From: Candidatus Bathyarchaeota archaeon
GTDB taxonomy: Archaea > Thermoproteota > Bathyarchaeia > Bathyarchaeales > Bathycorpusculaceae
Reading direction: 5' to 3'
Assembly (NCBI GenBank): GCA_026014685.1
Contig: JAOZHW010000012.1
Location: 1 to 64,000 of the forward strand
Length of the DNA stretch: 64,000 nucleotides
Part shown: positions 26,499-35,965 of the stretch, in pieces
How positions within the stretch are numbered: the first letter of the stretch is position 1
How the letters are laid out: each line of letters starts with the position of its first letter
Notes under the pieces: model-generated
What the model was told of the DNA's origin: nothing
Databases searched by the model: none
What the model saw: only the letters and a program-made list of their open reading frames with translations
Translations under genes and position numbers: made by a program

Positions 26499-29108
26499 TT
26501 GAACACAAAAAGTAAAACCATAGCTATTTTCATCTCAGCAATAATGCTCATATCCATAGGAGCATCAACATTGCTACCATCCGCATCCGCACGCGAAAAC
26601 ATCCCAACCTACGCTTACGTCGCAGCCCTACCCGACCATGTCGGCGTCGGTCAAGAAGTCATGATCTACATGTGGATCGACAAACTCTTTCCAAACGCGG
26701 ACATGGACAACGACTACAGATTCCACAACTTTAAACTCGTTATAACAAAACCAGATGGATCAACAGAAACTAAAACATGGGAAACCATTTGGGACACAAC
26801 ATCCAACCAGCAACTAAAATACGTCCCAACCATGAACGGAACATACCACCTAAACTTCACCTTCCCAGCACAATCCGTTTCAGCAGTATCACACCTCCCT
26901 GGCGCCACTGAAAACGACACCTACGCAGCAAGCACAGCCTCAACCACCTTTACAGTCTCAGAAGAACCAATCCCCAGCGTAATCGACACATACCCCTTGC
27001 CATCAGAATACTGGACTCGCCCAATCTACGGTGAGAACAGCATCTGGTACTTGATTTCCTCTAACTGGCTTGGAACAGGCGCACCAGGTTATGGTGGCTT
27101 TGCAGGCACCTACAACTATGGTGGCAACAACATGATGTACCCAGCCGACGCAGTCGGACCCGAAACGGCCCACATCATGTGGACCAAACCCCTCCAAAGC
27201 GGAGGAGTAGTTGGTGGAAACAACTTCAAGGGCTACGAAGGAAACACATACTTCGAAGGCTCAGCATACCTACAACGTTTCACAAACCCAATCATAGTCA
27301 ACGGCAAACTATACTACACTGAACCAGTCTCATATCTGTCTCCAAGCGGTGGCCCAACCAAATGTGTTGACCTGCGCACAGGACAAGTATACTGGTCAAG
27401 AACAGATGTACCTGCACTTTCGCACGCAATAATCTTCGACGCAGAAAACCCCAACCAACACGGTGTCTACAACGCATTGCTTGTAGCTCAATCCGGTGGC
27501 GGTTGGACAGGTCTACCTACAACTTGGCGTTTCTTTGACGCAGACACAGGTAACCCACTATTCAACGCAACCAACATTCCCTCAGGCAGAAAAGCCATGG
27601 GTCCACTCGGTGAGTACCTAATCTACAACACAATGTCCCAAGCAGGAAACTACGTTGTTAGACAATGGAACTCCAGTAAAATGTGGACTTGGACAGACAC
27701 ACCATCAGTTACAACTGGTGACGCAAGCACAGCCGCAAGGTTCGACTGGGTAAAACCAATCACTTACAACGGTGCAAACTGGACCACACCCTTCACAGTT
27801 GTCGAAGCATACTACGACGACATAATGCTATGTTACAACGGTACCTTACCATCAACGGGCTCTAACTTCTTCTTCGGCTCAACAGAAACCTACAAAGAAT
27901 ACACTTACTTCGCAGTTAACCTAAACGCTTCAAAAGGCACCATAGGCAACATCCTCTGGATGAAAAACTACCTGCCCCCTGTCAACGCAACCATACTCCA
28001 AGCAGGCGTTGACCCAGTTAACCGCGTATTCGTAGAAAACGTTCGCGAACTCAACGCTTTCATCGGCTACAACCTAGACACTGGTGCAAGAATCTGGAAC
28101 ACTCTGGAATATCCACAGACCGCCATGGACTACTATGGTAGCCCTGCTTCAGGCAGTTTAGCTAACATGTTCGCATACGGCAAAATGTACAGCAGTGCAT
28201 ACGCAGGTATCGTTTACTGCTACGACACAACCAACGGCAAGCTACTCTGGACCTACGGCAACGGTGGCCCAGGCAACAGCACCGATGGTGGCTTAGACGT
28301 TCCAGGACGCTATCCAACCTTCATCAACGCATACGGCAACGGAATAATCTATCTAGTTACTACAGAGCACACAATCGAAACTCCTCTCTACAAAGGTTCA
28401 CTATTCCGTGCAATCAACGCAACTACAGGCGAAGAAGTCTGGACACTCAACGGTTACGTAGGTGAATTCATGACTAACAGCTACGCTATTGCAGACGGCT
28501 ACGCAACTTGGTTCAACGGCTTAGACAACCAAATCTACAGTGTCGGCCGCGGTCCAAGCGCAATGACTGTCTCAGCACCCAACCTAGCCGCACAAGCAGG
28601 TCAAAAAGTTGTAATCCGAGGCACAGTCACCGACATATCCGCAGGCACAACACAAAGCGAACAAGCAGCACGTTTCCCCAACGGCGTTCCAGTTGCATCT
28701 GACGCCAGCATGAAAGACTGGATGGGCTATGTCTATCAACAGAAGCCATGCCCAACTAGCTTCACAGGTGTCGAAGTAACCATAAACGTCCTCGACGCAA
28801 ACGGTAACTACCGCTCAATCGGAACAACAACAACCGACGCATACGGAGTCTACTCACTCTCGTGGCTACCTGACATTCCAGGTGACTACAGAGTAATCGC
28901 TACATTCGCAGGCACTAAAGGCTACTGGCCATCCTCAGCAGAAACCAGCTTCACAGTCTCTGAACCAGAACCATCCGCAACCCCCATCGCAACACCAGAA
29001 CCAACCGCAGCTGACCTATACTTCGTGCCCGCAATCGTTGGCTTATTCGTAGCAATAATAGTTGTTGGTTTACTACTAGCATTATTGTTGCTCAGAAAAC
29101 GCCCATAA
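26499..29108 (+). CDS. Secreted PQQ-type beta-propeller surface protein, paralogue 3
   Basis: About 869 residues. The TTG follows AAGGAGAAAAAGG and opens directly into the signal peptide (NTKSKTIAIFISAIMLISIG... ending SASA). The N-terminal domain differs from paralogues 1 and 2 (ARENIPTYAYVAALPDHVGVGQEV); the propeller (CVDLRTGQVYWS, VYCYDTTNGKLLWTYG, AINATTGEEVW), the Ig-like domain and the spacer follow in the same order. It ends ADLYFVP, helix, RKRP. Membrane-anchored outside the cell. It resembles paralogue 4 in its N-terminal NIPTYAY start. Confidence 0.85.
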   Translation: MNTKSKTIAIFISAIMLISIGASTLLPSASARENIPTYAYVAALPDHVGVGQEVMIYMWIDKLFPNADMDNDYRFHNFKLVITKPDGSTETKTWETIWDTTSNQQLKYVPTMNGTYHLNFTFPAQSVSAVSHLPGATENDTYAASTASTTFTVSEEPIPSVIDTYPLPSEYWTRPIYGENSIWYLISSNWLGTGAPGYGGFAGTYNYGGNNMMYPADAVGPETAHIMWTKPLQSGGVVGGNNFKGYEGNTYFEGSAYLQRFTNPIIVNGKLYYTEPVSYLSPSGGPTKCVDLRTGQVYWSRTDVPALSHAIIFDAENPNQHGVYNALLVAQSGGGWTGLPTTWRFFDADTGNPLFNATNIPSGRKAMGPLGEYLIYNTMSQAGNYVVRQWNSSKMWTWTDTPSVTTGDASTAARFDWVKPITYNGANWTTPFTVVEAYYDDIMLCYNGTLPSTGSNFFFGSTETYKEYTYFAVNLNASKGTIGNILWMKNYLPPVNATILQAGVDPVNRVFVENVRELNAFIGYNLDTGARIWNTLEYPQTAMDYYGSPASGSLANMFAYGKMYSSAYAGIVYCYDTTNGKLLWTYGNGGPGNSTDGGLDVPGRYPTFINAYGNGIIYLVTTEHTIETPLYKGSLFRAINATTGEEVWTLNGYVGEFMTNSYAIADGYATWFNGLDNQIYSVGRGPSAMTVSAPNLAAQAGQKVVIRGTVTDISAGTTQSEQAARFPNGVPVASDASMKDWMGYVYQQKPCPTSFTGVEVTINVLDANGNYRSIGTTTTDAYGVYSLSWLPDIPGDYRVIATFAGTKGYWPSSAETSFTVSEPEPSATPIATPEPTAADLYFVPAIVGLFVAIIVVGLLLALLLLRKRP

Positions 29109-29264
29109 ACCAAGAATAAATGCAAACCATTTATTCTCCCCCTTTTTAATTTTTTTAATTCTGTTTCTGTGTTACTGCAAATCTACAACCACATACCAAT
29201 AAATCACGCAGTCAATTGACCTTCTAAACAGGTAACCAAACTCTTTTCAGTGGTAAATGTCTCC

Positions 29265-30269
29265 ATGAAGGCTCAGTTGTGCACCCGAATCGACAAAATC
29301 GAAAACCACCCCCTAAAATACACAACCCACCCAACCCCCCAACCTCAAGTTGACCAAGTGTTCATCAAAGTTCAAGCCTGCGGCGTATGCTACAGCAACC
29401 TACACATGATAGAGGGAGAACTCAAACAATTCGGTGTACCCAGTAAACTGCCCATAATTCCTGGTCATGAAGTCACAGGTGTGATAGAAGAAGTCGGTAG
29501 CCAAGCAAGAGGTTTCGAACGCGGTGACAGAGTCGGGGTGCAGGTGCTCTGGAAAACAGATGGAACCTGCGAATACTGTCTTTCAGGACGAGAAAACCTC
29601 TGTTTAAACCGCCAAACAACAGGCGAAGTCGTGGACGGTGGATACGCGGAATACATGGTAGCGCCTGCCGCTTTTGTTCATAGATTACCTGACAATTTGG
29701 GGTTTGACGAGAGCGCTTCCCTGTTTTGTCCTGGAATAACTGCGTACCATGCGGTGAAGCGGGCAAATGTGCGGGTGGGGCAGAAGGCGGCAGTGATTGG
29801 AATCGGAGGCGTTGGGCACATGACTTTGCAATTCGCCAAGTTGGCCGGGGCGGAAACCATAGCGGTAGACACTTCCGAGACTAAGCTCAAGTTGGCACAA
29901 GACATTGGCGCAGACCACTCTCTGACCGCGATGGAACTTGACGAGTTTATCCTGAAAACAGGGAGACCCGACATAGTTATGGTTCATGCGCCTTCGCAGC
30001 AAGCGGTTGAGCAGGCCATGCGAATTGTTAAGCGTGGCGGCACGGTTTTGATGGGCGTCTGCGGCAATGTAGCTGTCCAGTTTCCAGAGGAGTACTCTAT
30101 CGTCGGCAGTGTTATTGGTACGCGGCAGGAGATGAATGAGGTTCTCAGGTTGGCGTCTTTGGGAAAAGTCAGAGTGGACTGGAACAGTTACCGCCTTAGT
30201 GAAGCGGAGGATGTGCTTGTTAAGTTGAAGCAGGGCAAAATCGTGGGAAGAGCAATATTGGTGCCATGA
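29265..30269 (+). CDS. Zinc-dependent alcohol dehydrogenase (MDR family)
   Basis: About 334 residues, starting MKAQLCTR. Oxidises an alcohol or reduces an aldehyde with NAD(P). Catalytic zinc ligands appear in ACGVCYSNLH and PGHEVTGVIEEVG; Rossmann motif GIGGVGHMTLQFAKLAGAE near 178. The structural-zinc loop reads TDGTCEYCLSGRENLC, i.e. three Cys rather than the usual four, so that site may be altered. VDTSETK suggests NAD preference. Monocistronic, with a T-rich stretch before it. Confidence 0.88.
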   Translation: MKAQLCTRIDKIENHPLKYTTHPTPQPQVDQVFIKVQACGVCYSNLHMIEGELKQFGVPSKLPIIPGHEVTGVIEEVGSQARGFERGDRVGVQVLWKTDGTCEYCLSGRENLCLNRQTTGEVVDGGYAEYMVAPAAFVHRLPDNLGFDESASLFCPGITAYHAVKRANVRVGQKAAVIGIGGVGHMTLQFAKLAGAETIAVDTSETKLKLAQDIGADHSLTAMELDEFILKTGRPDIVMVHAPSQQAVEQAMRIVKRGGTVLMGVCGNVAVQFPEEYSIVGSVIGTRQEMNEVLRLASLGKVRVDWNSYRLSEAEDVLVKLKQGKIVGRAILVP

Positions 30270-30413
30270 TTTTTTTAAAATGCAATTTTGCTGGAAAGCT
30301 TTAGAAAAGTTTCTAATCTGCGAAATATTTTGATTTACTTATCGTCGAACCGGGTTTAGAATTAAGTTTAAATCACCATTCTGAATACCTTTCTGGATTA
30401 AAGGTGCGCTCTG

Positions 30414-31112
30414 ATGCTTTCGCTGCTAATTAAGACCCTCGGTTTGGTTTCTATTGTTTTAAGTTTGGTACTAGTTTACTTATTTTTTAAAGTCTACAGT
30501 ACTCAGCGCTCAGTCATTTTACTAGGTCTTCCATTAGGCTTCTTGTTTTTGTCCGTGTCTTTCATCTTTTTAGGTATACACCTATTTTTTTATACAATAA
30601 TTGATACTTTTTCAAGTTCTGTGATGTGGCTACGTGTAACTACACAGACTTGCGGTTACTCTTTTATCGCTTTATCATATTTTCTAAGTGGTCATTCGCA
30701 AAAACGCACAACACACAACCTTTCATCTCTTGCCATCGGATCAATTTTATTGATTGCATCTGTTTTTGGTGTTTTACTCGCAATTTATCCTTCTGGATTG
30801 GTATCTGTCTACTCCTACAATTTATTATTCACCGTTGCCAACCTCTGTTTGATCTCCTACATTCTTTTCTTCATCATCAGACGCTTGGAATCGGCTACAG
30901 AAAATATAGCTCTCCTCATCAGTGCACCCGTAGCTTTTGCTTTCTTATGGTTGGGACAATTTTCTTTTTTAATCACTAAATTGGACGGCGGTGATGCTTC
31001 CTTGATAGGTTCACAAATTGCTCCAATTATTGGTCTAACAATTTTGATCCGAATATATTACCTAAATAGTAAGAGGTGCCACGTACCCGTTGACGACCAG
31101 CAAACGCAGTAA
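30414..31112 (+). CDS. Seven-helix membrane protein, putative sensor
   Basis: 232 residues with about seven hydrophobic helices and short loops (MLSLLIKTLGLVSIVLSLVLVY, VILLGLPLGFLFLSVSFIFLG, ... LIGSQIAPIIGLTILIRIYY), ending in a short polar tail. It overlaps the winged-helix gene by 23 bases. The combination suggests a membrane sensor co-expressed with its DNA-binding partner. No named family recognised. Confidence 0.7.
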   Translation: MLSLLIKTLGLVSIVLSLVLVYLFFKVYSTQRSVILLGLPLGFLFLSVSFIFLGIHLFFYTIIDTFSSSVMWLRVTTQTCGYSFIALSYFLSGHSQKRTTHNLSSLAIGSILLIASVFGVLLAIYPSGLVSVYSYNLLFTVANLCLISYILFFIIRRLESATENIALLISAPVAFAFLWLGQFSFLITKLDGGDASLIGSQIAPIIGLTILIRIYYLNSKRCHVPVDDQQTQ

Positions 31113-31368
31113 AGTCGAAATTTACTCGGCTATACTTGACGGTCTATGCCGAGAAGGCGGTAAACTGGGAAGAGCGAGCCCGACAAGAGTAGCGCATCGC
31201 GCCAACATTCCATATGACCGTTTTCAAAAGATTATGGAGCATTTCTTTGAGTTAGATTTGGTTAGTCGAACGGAGGCGGGTCTTTTAATCACTCCGAAAG
31301 GACTGAAATGTTTGGAACAGTTTAGAAAATCTAAGGCGTTTCTCAGGAGTATGGGTCTATCGGTCTGA
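31090..31368 (+). CDS. Winged-helix transcription regulator
   Basis: 92 residues from TTG. The layout VEIYSAILDGL...RASPTRVAHRANIPYDRFQKIMEHFFELDLVSRTEAGLLITPKGLKCLEQFRK is a typical archaeal winged helix-turn-helix with recognition helix and wing; the LITPKG element is common in this family. It overlaps the upstream membrane protein, and lies about 260 bases before PQQ paralogue 4, which could be its target. The target is inference. Confidence 0.8.
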   Translation: MTTSKRSKVEIYSAILDGLCREGGKLGRASPTRVAHRANIPYDRFQKIMEHFFELDLVSRTEAGLLITPKGLKCLEQFRKSKAFLRSMGLSV

Positions 31369-31510
31369 GTTCATATTGGAAAATGTTTTCAAAACTATTG
31401 AAATTTTTATCTCTTTGATGTGTAAAAAATAATTTTATTGAAAGTTTAACACTGATTAGATTACAATTTTTTACCTAGTAAAATAATTTTTATTCACTTG
31501 TCGTTCATCG

Positions 31511-31520
31511 AATTTAAATA
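31511..31520 (+). promoter_or_regulatory. TATA box for PQQ paralogue 4
   Basis: AATTTAAATA, 110-120 bases before the start codon, in an otherwise AT-rich but gene-free stretch. The transcript would begin near 31538 and carry a leader of about 90 bases that includes the short ORF at 31593. Confidence 0.4.
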
Positions 31521-31592
31521 CATTCTCTATTGCTTTGAGGATAGGCAGATCTGCATTTCAAAAAATAGCTGACTGCCTAAAGGAGAAAAGAA

Positions 31593-31625
31593 ATGCAAAT
31601 AAAAAAATCAATAAAGGAGAAATAA
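31593..31625 (+). CDS. Ten-codon leader ORF
   Basis: MQIKKSIKEK with AAAGGAGAAAAGAA before its ATG, as strong as the site of the main gene. Its stop TAA is four bases before the main ATG, and the ribosome-binding site of the main gene (AAAGGAGAAA) lies inside the mini-ORF. The main gene also begins MQI. It may be a duplicated start site, a translational-coupling leader or a regulatory peptide. Confidence 0.45.
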   Translation: MQIKKSIKEK

Positions 31626-31629
31626 AAAA

Positions 31630-34428
31630 ATGCAGATATTTCGAAAAAAAACCATAATCAGCATATTTATGGTATTTGCTCTATTGATGATCGCTACACC
31701 TCTTGTGCTTTCCCCAACTGCTTCCGCTCATACACCAGGCTGGAATATTCCAACTTATGCGTACCTTGCCGTTTCACCCAATCCCTACGGAATTGGTTCA
31801 GCTCAACCTTTGCTTATCGTATTCTGGATTAACGTTGCACCTCCAACCGCAGCAGGTAGTACAGGCGATAGATGGCGAGGCTTTACAGTAGACGTTACAA
31901 CTCCATCAGGCCAAGTTAATCACTTCGGTCCAATCACTTCTGACCCAACAGGTTCAAGCTTTTTGCAATACACACCTACAGAGATCGGAAACTACACTGT
32001 CTTCTTTAGTTTCCCTGGACAAAACCTAAGCCGCACAGGTCCCACAGGTTTAGTCGGTCCAGACAGCATATACGTTGGCGACTACTTTATGCCCAGCAAT
32101 ACAACGCTAACATTCACTGTGAACGATACCCCTACCTCTTACTTCCAAGAAGCACCCTTACCCGGAGCCTACTGGGAACGACCGATTAACGAAAACAACC
32201 AATTCTGGTCTGTAATCGGTGGACACTGGTTAGGCCAAAACGAATATGGCGCAACCTACTTAAAATACAACCCATACGGTCGAGCTCCAGACACAGCACA
32301 CGTTATGTGGACCTATCCCCTGACTTGGGGCGGAATAGTTGGAGGAGATCATGCAATCAACGATTATATGAGCTTCTATTCTGGCAGCCAATACCAACTT
32401 AAATTCACTAACCCAATAATCATGTACGGAATCTTATACTTCAGTCTCCCAGTAAACAACGCAATTCAAGGAAACGGAGTCACAGCAGTAGACTTACGGA
32501 CAGGAAAAACATTGTGGACTAACCCCGCTCTCACATCAGTAACTTTTGGGCAACTATATGATTACGAATCTCCAAACCAACACGGAACTACCGGCAACTA
32601 TCTATGGTACTCTGGAACCGCAATTGGAACAGGAATCACCAACCCCAACCAGACTGCGATAAATGAATACATAGGTGCTACAAGCTTTTTAGGCGCAACT
32701 TACGACAAGAGTCTCGGTGCAGTTCCCGCAATTAGCAGCCCCACACAAGCAGTTAACGCCGCCGGCAGTTGGATTGCAGTTGACCCACAAACCGGTAAAT
32801 TACTGTTCAACGAAACAAACGTTCCAACAGGAACACGCGCGTACGGTCCACAAGGAGAATGGCTAATCTACAACATTGGTCGACCAGCCACTGCAACTGG
32901 CACAACACCCTTCACATATCTATGGCAATGGAATAACACTAAACTCCCAGGGAACGACGTAGCTGGAGGAATCTCTCAATGGCTTCCGGGCATCACAAAC
33001 TACAACATGAGCACCGCATACGACTGGAACGTAACGTTGTCACAACCGCTTTATCCAACGCTTACGACGATAGGCGCCACTGGTGGCTTCGGTGGTTCTG
33101 CGTCATTTAACGCCACAACAGGTTTATACACAAACAACCCAACAATACTCAGAGTTTTCCCAGGTAACGTAATCTTTGGTCAAAGCTCAGGACTTCAGCA
33201 AACACCCGGAACAAGTTCAGGCACATGGGGAACCCCAGATCCATACGTGCTATGGGCAATCAACCTCAATTCATCAAGAGGACAAATAGGCCAAGTGCTG
33301 TGGCAAAAGAGTTATCAAGCTCCTGCAGGAAATCTGACAGTTTGCATCGGACCAGCTGACGGAGAAACCAACGTAGCAACACTCTACTACCGAGAAACTA
33401 TGCAATGGGTGGGTATTGATTTGCTTACTGGCAACCAGATATGGGGACCAACCGCATCCGAAACGCCTGCTTGGAACTTCTACACAGGAACCACAGGACT
33501 TACAAACCCCATCGGATTAGGCTATGGCCACCTCTACGTAGCAGGATACGGAGGAATACTTAGAGCATACAACCTTAAATCAGGACACATAGACTTCACC
33601 TATGGCAATGACCCCAATGACCCAAGAAATAGCACTTATACCGTAGAAACAGCTTATGGAACATACCCAACTCAAGTAGCTGCAATCGCCGACGGAAAAG
33701 TCTACCTAGTCGAAGAAGAACACTCATTAAACGCTCCCGCATACCACGGTGCAAAGACACGTTGTGTTAACGCAACTACTGGCGAATTGCTATGGGAAAT
33801 GTATGGTATGAGCTCCTGGCAAGAGCAAGCTGTAGCTGACGGCTACTACGTATGGTTTAACATGAACGATCAAAGAATCTACTGCATTGGTCCCGGACCA
33901 AGCGAAACAACGGTAACTGCTTCTCCATCAGTGACGGCACAAGGCAATAGCGTAATGATCACGGGTACAGTCACAGACCAATCACCAAATCAAGACCTTA
34001 AAGGTACCGCAGCTATCTCAGACCAAGACCAAGGCAGATGGATGGACTACATGGTAACAAAAACAATAGCTGAGCCAACAGACGTAAAAGGTGTCCCTGT
34101 CACTTTAACAGCTCTAGACCCCAACGGCAACCTAATTTACATTGGTACCGTTACAAGTGACCAGAGTGGCTTATTTAAGAAACTTTGGACTCCTGAAGTT
34201 CCTGGCGAATACACTATCTATGCAAAATTCGAGGGTTCTAAATCTTACGGCGGTTCATCAGCAACAACTGCTATTGGTATTACAGAGCCACTTGCAACAC
34301 CTGCACCTACTGAAGCGCCACCAGCATCAATCGCAGACATGTACTTCATTCCAGCAATTGCAGGTCTCTTCGTCGCAATCATCATAGTTGGTCTGTTGAC
34401 AGTCTTGATGGCTAGAAAACGCCCATAA
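31630..34428 (+). CDS. Secreted PQQ-type beta-propeller surface protein, paralogue 4
   Basis: 932 residues, ATG start with AAAGGAGAAATAAAAAA upstream. Signal peptide about 1-33 (ending PTASA). N-terminal domain begins NIPTYAYLAVSPNPYG as in paralogue 3. Propeller repeats include TAVDLRTGKTLWT, RAYNLKSGHIDFTYG and CVNATTGELLWEM; an Ig-like domain follows (TVTASPSVTAQGNSVMITGTVTDQSPN). The C-terminus is IADMYFIP, helix, RKRP, a variant of the family signal. It is the most divergent of the four. Probably regulated by the adjacent winged-helix protein. Confidence 0.85.
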   Translation: MQIFRKKTIISIFMVFALLMIATPLVLSPTASAHTPGWNIPTYAYLAVSPNPYGIGSAQPLLIVFWINVAPPTAAGSTGDRWRGFTVDVTTPSGQVNHFGPITSDPTGSSFLQYTPTEIGNYTVFFSFPGQNLSRTGPTGLVGPDSIYVGDYFMPSNTTLTFTVNDTPTSYFQEAPLPGAYWERPINENNQFWSVIGGHWLGQNEYGATYLKYNPYGRAPDTAHVMWTYPLTWGGIVGGDHAINDYMSFYSGSQYQLKFTNPIIMYGILYFSLPVNNAIQGNGVTAVDLRTGKTLWTNPALTSVTFGQLYDYESPNQHGTTGNYLWYSGTAIGTGITNPNQTAINEYIGATSFLGATYDKSLGAVPAISSPTQAVNAAGSWIAVDPQTGKLLFNETNVPTGTRAYGPQGEWLIYNIGRPATATGTTPFTYLWQWNNTKLPGNDVAGGISQWLPGITNYNMSTAYDWNVTLSQPLYPTLTTIGATGGFGGSASFNATTGLYTNNPTILRVFPGNVIFGQSSGLQQTPGTSSGTWGTPDPYVLWAINLNSSRGQIGQVLWQKSYQAPAGNLTVCIGPADGETNVATLYYRETMQWVGIDLLTGNQIWGPTASETPAWNFYTGTTGLTNPIGLGYGHLYVAGYGGILRAYNLKSGHIDFTYGNDPNDPRNSTYTVETAYGTYPTQVAAIADGKVYLVEEEHSLNAPAYHGAKTRCVNATTGELLWEMYGMSSWQEQAVADGYYVWFNMNDQRIYCIGPGPSETTVTASPSVTAQGNSVMITGTVTDQSPNQDLKGTAAISDQDQGRWMDYMVTKTIAEPTDVKGVPVTLTALDPNGNLIYIGTVTSDQSGLFKKLWTPEVPGEYTIYAKFEGSKSYGGSSATTAIGITEPLATPAPTEAPPASIADMYFIPAIAGLFVAIIIVGLLTVLMARKRP

Positions 34429-34551
34429 AACAACATAAACAATTTCCCTTTCTCTTTTTTATGTACCTTTTTCAGCAAATTTTTCGTCTCTAAATTAGGG
34501 TAACGAAACCTATTTCCCTAATCAGCCCATACCATACCAAAGGTGCACTTG

Positions 34552-35583
34552 ATGGATCGAAGCGACTACCTAAAAGAACCCGTAAACCACATAAAAATCC
34601 AGAGCCCAATGACCGTCGACCAGCTTATGCAGCAATTCAGCAACTCAGGCTCGTTTGGCGCTGGGAGACTGGCGGCTGCATGTGACACCTACGAGAAGAT
34701 GCTCAAAGACCCCGAATGTACCGTGTTTCTGGGGTTATCAGGCGCTGTGGTTCCCGCTGGTATGCGCACCTTAATCACAGACTTAATTCGCAACCACCTT
34801 GTCGATGTAATCGTAAGCACTGGTGCTTGTATGGTTCACGACGCCATAGAAGCCATCGGCGGACACCACTACAAGGGCGGCTGGGCAGTCAACGACCAAG
34901 AACTCTACAAGTACCACCTGTTCCGTATCTATGACCTCTTTGTGCCTGAAGAGGACTACGTTAAGCTCGACTTCAAATTCTCAGACATATACACCGACAT
35001 CGCACGCGAACGCAAAGGCGAAAGCTTAGGTTCAGACGAATTCACCCACGAAATCGGCAAACGCTTAGAAGACAAAAACTCGATCCTCCGCGCGGCATAC
35101 GAGGAAAACGTGCCCATCTTCCTTCCTTCGGTGCGTGACTCAGAATTCGGTTTCATCCACTGGCTCCACAGCAGCCAACAACAAGACCCAAAAGCCGTGC
35201 TAAAACTCGACGCCTTCAAAGACGTTCCAACAATCTGCGGTATATGCGCCGATTCACCAAAAAACGGCATGATAATCATAGGCGGCGGAGTCCCCCGCAA
35301 CGCCATCCAATCCTCCACCTTAGCCTCCAAAAAAGGCCTCGACTACGCCGTCGTCATAACCATGGATCGACCCGAAACAGGCGGCTTGTCAGGCTCCACT
35401 TTAGAGGAGACGGTAAGTTGGGGCAAAATGAAAGGCTCCGCAGACCACGTCATGGTCATCGGGGAGGCGTTGATGGTTTTCCCGTTTGTGGTGGCTTCGG
35501 TGACTGAGCGGCTCGGCAAAGACTTTAAACGTCAAGGTTTTTTACAGAGAACTAAACAGGCAAATAAGGGAAAAACACCATGA
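34552..35583 (+). CDS. dys: Deoxyhypusine synthase
   Basis: About 343 residues, ATG after AAAGGTGCACTTG. Transfers the aminobutyl group of spermidine to a Lys of aIF5A, the first step of hypusine formation. Signatures: FGAGRLAAACDTYEKML, SGAVVPAGMRTLITDLI, VIVSTGACMVHDAIEAIGGHHYKG, IIIGGGVPRNAIQ, and ETVSWGKMKG, where the Lys corresponds to the covalent-intermediate residue. It overlaps the small Cys-rich gene by four bases (ATGA), so they are co-translated. Confidence 0.93.
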   Translation: MDRSDYLKEPVNHIKIQSPMTVDQLMQQFSNSGSFGAGRLAAACDTYEKMLKDPECTVFLGLSGAVVPAGMRTLITDLIRNHLVDVIVSTGACMVHDAIEAIGGHHYKGGWAVNDQELYKYHLFRIYDLFVPEEDYVKLDFKFSDIYTDIARERKGESLGSDEFTHEIGKRLEDKNSILRAAYEENVPIFLPSVRDSEFGFIHWLHSSQQQDPKAVLKLDAFKDVPTICGICADSPKNGMIIIGGGVPRNAIQSSTLASKKGLDYAVVITMDRPETGGLSGSTLEETVSWGKMKGSADHVMVIGEALMVFPFVVASVTERLGKDFKRQGFLQRTKQANKGKTP

Positions 35584-35792
35584 GCGGCGGCGAAGGAGAA
35601 TTCTGCGGTAACTGTGACGGACACAACTGCTACGATTATCCCTCCAAAGTGTTCTGCAGCACCCGGCACGCAAAAAACTTGGATCCAATCGTGGACACGC
35701 TTTGGCGTTGCGAAAGCTACAACCGAGTCAGCCAAGAATGCTACTGTGTGCGGGAAGCGCAGAAAGCTAAGAACAGCGGTAAAGAAACGTAA
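35580..35792 (+). CDS. Small Cys-rich protein coupled to deoxyhypusine synthase
   Basis: 70 residues with seven Cys in FCGNCDGHNCYDYPSKVFC, WRCESYN and ECYCVREA; the arrangement suggests metal or iron-sulfur binding. Its ATG overlaps the preceding stop. No signal peptide. A link to hypusination is only positional. The C-terminus is basic (KAKNSGKET). Confidence 0.75.
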   Translation: MSGGEGEFCGNCDGHNCYDYPSKVFCSTRHAKNLDPIVDTLWRCESYNRVSQECYCVREAQKAKNSGKET

Positions 35793-35834
35793 CGGTAAAG
35801 TTATAAAACCGCGCGTCGATGTCTGTTTGTTTGC

Positions 35835-35910
35835 AGCCCAGTGGTGTAGTGGTCAAGCATAGGGGCCTCTGGAGCCCTTGACAAGAGTTCGAATCTCTTC
35901 TGGGCTACCA
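35835..35910 (+). tRNA. tRNA-Gln(CTG)
   Basis: Acceptor AGCCCAG pairs with CTGGGCT; D-arm GTAGTGGTCAAGC; anticodon loop CTCTGGA (CTG); T-arm AGAGTTCGAATCTCT; CCA encoded. A TTATAAAA box lies about 30-35 bases upstream. No intron. Confidence 0.95.
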
Positions 35911-35965
35911 TTCATCTTTTGCACTTGTAAAACCTAATATTTCTTTTAAGTAACTGAGTAACTTA

